The notes under the pieces were generated by a model that was given only the letters and a program-made list of their open reading frames with translations, did no database searches and was not told the origin of the DNA. Source: Bryobacteraceae bacterium (lineage in GTDB: Bacteria; Acidobacteriota; Terriglobia; Bryobacterales; Bryobacteraceae). From it: a stretch of DNA of 64,000 nt. The position numbers and the translations under genes were made by a program. The DNA lies in the NCBI GenBank assembly GCA_019187195.1, contig JABAQT010000069.1:1-64000 (forward strand), in the 5' to 3' direction. This document shows positions 63,177 to 64,000 of this stretch, one piece after another; within the stretch, counting starts at the first letter, position 1; each line of letters begins with the position of its first letter.

Positions 63177-64000
63177 TCAGGCGAGGCGCAGGCGGGCCAC
63201 GGTTTCGATGTGGAACGTCTGCGGGAAGAGGTCGATCATGGTAAGGCTGTCGAGGGTATAGGCGCCGCAAAGAGCGGCGAGGTCGCGGGCGAGAGTCGCC
63301 GGATCGCAGGAAACAATCGTGAGGCGGCGCGGCTTCGTCTCGAGCAGGCGCTGTACGACATGCTTGCCGAGACCGGCGCGCGGAGGGTCCGCCAGGACGA
63401 AATCGGCCGGGGGACCGGCCGCCAGAAACTGTTCGGTGGATGCCTGCCGCGCGTCCACGGCAACGCCCGCCCGCTCGGCATTGAAGCGCAGGTCGCGCCA
63501 CGCCGCGGCGCCGGACTCGACCGCCGTAACCTTGGGAATGCGCTTCGCCAAAGGGAGCGAAAAGAGGCCGGCTCCGGAATAGAGATCGAGCGCCGATTCT
63601 CCTTCGGCATCGCGTAGCGCGGCTTCGACAAGGGGTTCGATGAGGAAGCGGTTCACCTGAAAGAAGGCGTCATGGCTGACGCGAAATTCGAAGCCAGCGG
63701 CGGTATAGGTCAGGGCCCCGGAAAGAAGGCCGGGAATTTCCCGGGCGCACCAGTCGAAGAACCGCCTGGCGGCGGGCTGCGCCGAAGAGAGAACGTTCAG
63801 TTGCACGTCCGTTTCATTGGTGAACAGCTCGAGAGTGCGCAGGAAGCGCGGGAAGCGGCTGTCCTTCGACATGAGACGAAGCCTGCCATAGGACTCTAGG
63901 AGTTTCGGCGAAGAGATGGGGCAGTCCTCGATGGCGAGCACATTGCGCGAGCCCGCTTCGTGGTAGCCGAGGTTGCGCCCGTCATAGTGGAACTGCGCGC
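63177..64000 (-). CDS. Class I SAM-dependent RNA (uracil-5-)methyltransferase, 5' truncated by window edge
   Basis: The frame is open through base 64000, so the N-terminus is missing; 274 codons remain. Motifs of the RumA/TrmA family: 'ALDLYSGAGLFSLPLAKRIP' (SAM loop), 'HDAFFQVNRFLIEPLVEAAL', 'FVLADPPRAGLGKHVVQ' (DPPRxG) and the catalytic Cys 'LTIVSCDPATLARDLAAL'. 'DCPISSPKLLES' continues the family's N-terminal region ('LAIEDCPI'). It methylates a uridine in rRNA or tRNA at C5; which one cannot be told without the missing part. Confidence 0.92.
   Translation of the reverse strand, partial: AQFHYDGRNLGYHEAGSRNVLAIEDCPISSPKLLESYGRLRLMSKDSRFPRFLRTLELFTNETDVQLNVLSSAQPAARRFFDWCAREIPGLLSGALTYTAAGFEFRVSHDAFFQVNRFLIEPLVEAALRDAEGESALDLYSGAGLFSLPLAKRIPKVTAVESGAAAWRDLRFNAERAGVAVDARQASTEQFLAAGPPADFVLADPPRAGLGKHVVQRLLETKPRRLTIVSCDPATLARDLAALCGAYTLDSLTMIDLFPQTFHIETVARLRLA

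Overview
The window looks like a chromosomal segment of a GC-rich member of the Acidobacteriota, most likely a Bryobacterales / Solibacter-like lineage. This is inferred from gene content, not from a marker gene. The clues are a full-length ADOP-type (acidobacterial duplicated orphan permease) FtsX protein, the 'planctomycete-type' cytochrome/DUF1549/DUF1553 plus DUF1501 pair, several secreted (Tat) Gfo/Idh/MocA oxidoreductases, a CE15 glucuronoyl esterase, a DUF4097 protein behind an ECF sigma factor, and a DUF1385-prfA-prmC housekeeping block. No rRNA, tRNA, insertion sequence, prophage or CRISPR array was seen. Coding density is very high and no gene-free stretch exceeds about 250 bases.

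Layout. 1-10962 (+): a flagellar operon, fliK (5' cut by the window edge)-flgD-flgE-fliN-fliO-fliP-fliQ-fliR-flhB-flhA-flhF-fliA-second fliN/fliY-like gene-a SwrB-like membrane/coiled-coil/HTH gene. fliL, fliM and flhG are missing from their usual places. 10959-14531 (-): an ECF sigma factor, a membrane anti-sigma factor with HEAT repeats, a DUF4097 beta-helix protein and a double-PDZ protein in one operon. 14568-18931: a ribosomal-protein-S1-type gene divergent from a histidine kinase / NtrC-type regulator pair. 19034-26875: ADOP permease, a membrane-fused spermidine-synthase-like protein, a YihY/BrkB membrane protein, a small SRPBCC-like protein, and a TPR protein whose caspase-like domain has lost both catalytic residues.

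27037-44537: secreted catabolic genes: two Gfo/Idh/MocA oxidoreductases, YjbQ, a DUF4139 protein, homoserine dehydrogenase, the DUF1501/DUF1553 pair, a tandem alpha/beta hydrolase, an APC permease, two orphan proteins and an M19 dipeptidase. A 250-bp tandem duplication sits at the junction between the last orphan gene and the dipeptidase. 44534-48820 (-): dinB, prmC, prfA and the DUF1385 gene. 48895-53106 (-): an exopolysaccharide export/regulation module (Wza-, Wzz- and tyrosine-kinase-type genes, then a CBS protein and a degenerate receiver) without any glycosyltransferase. 53266-56053: small genes (EVE, a 53-aa basic protein, HNH nuclease, ComF, Hpt, UPF0175-like). A run of hairpins and a sigma-28-like promoter lie before the Hpt gene. 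56061-63170: a plant-polysaccharide set (L-rhamnose isomerase, MFS transporter, CE15 esterase, enolase-superfamily enzyme) followed by an M55 aminopeptidase and a DUF362 protein. The right edge cuts an RNA uracil-5-methyltransferase.

I see no single wholly new 'system'. The most promising leads are the pseudo-caspase/TPR protein, the SwrB-like gene closing the flagellar operon, the sigma-28-like promoter and stacked hairpins at 55221-55301, the ECF/anti-sigma-HEAT/DUF4097/PDZ operon, the gene-junction duplication at 42982-43468, and a recurring -10-like hexamer 7-15 nt before start codons that hints at leaderless or very short-leader mRNAs.
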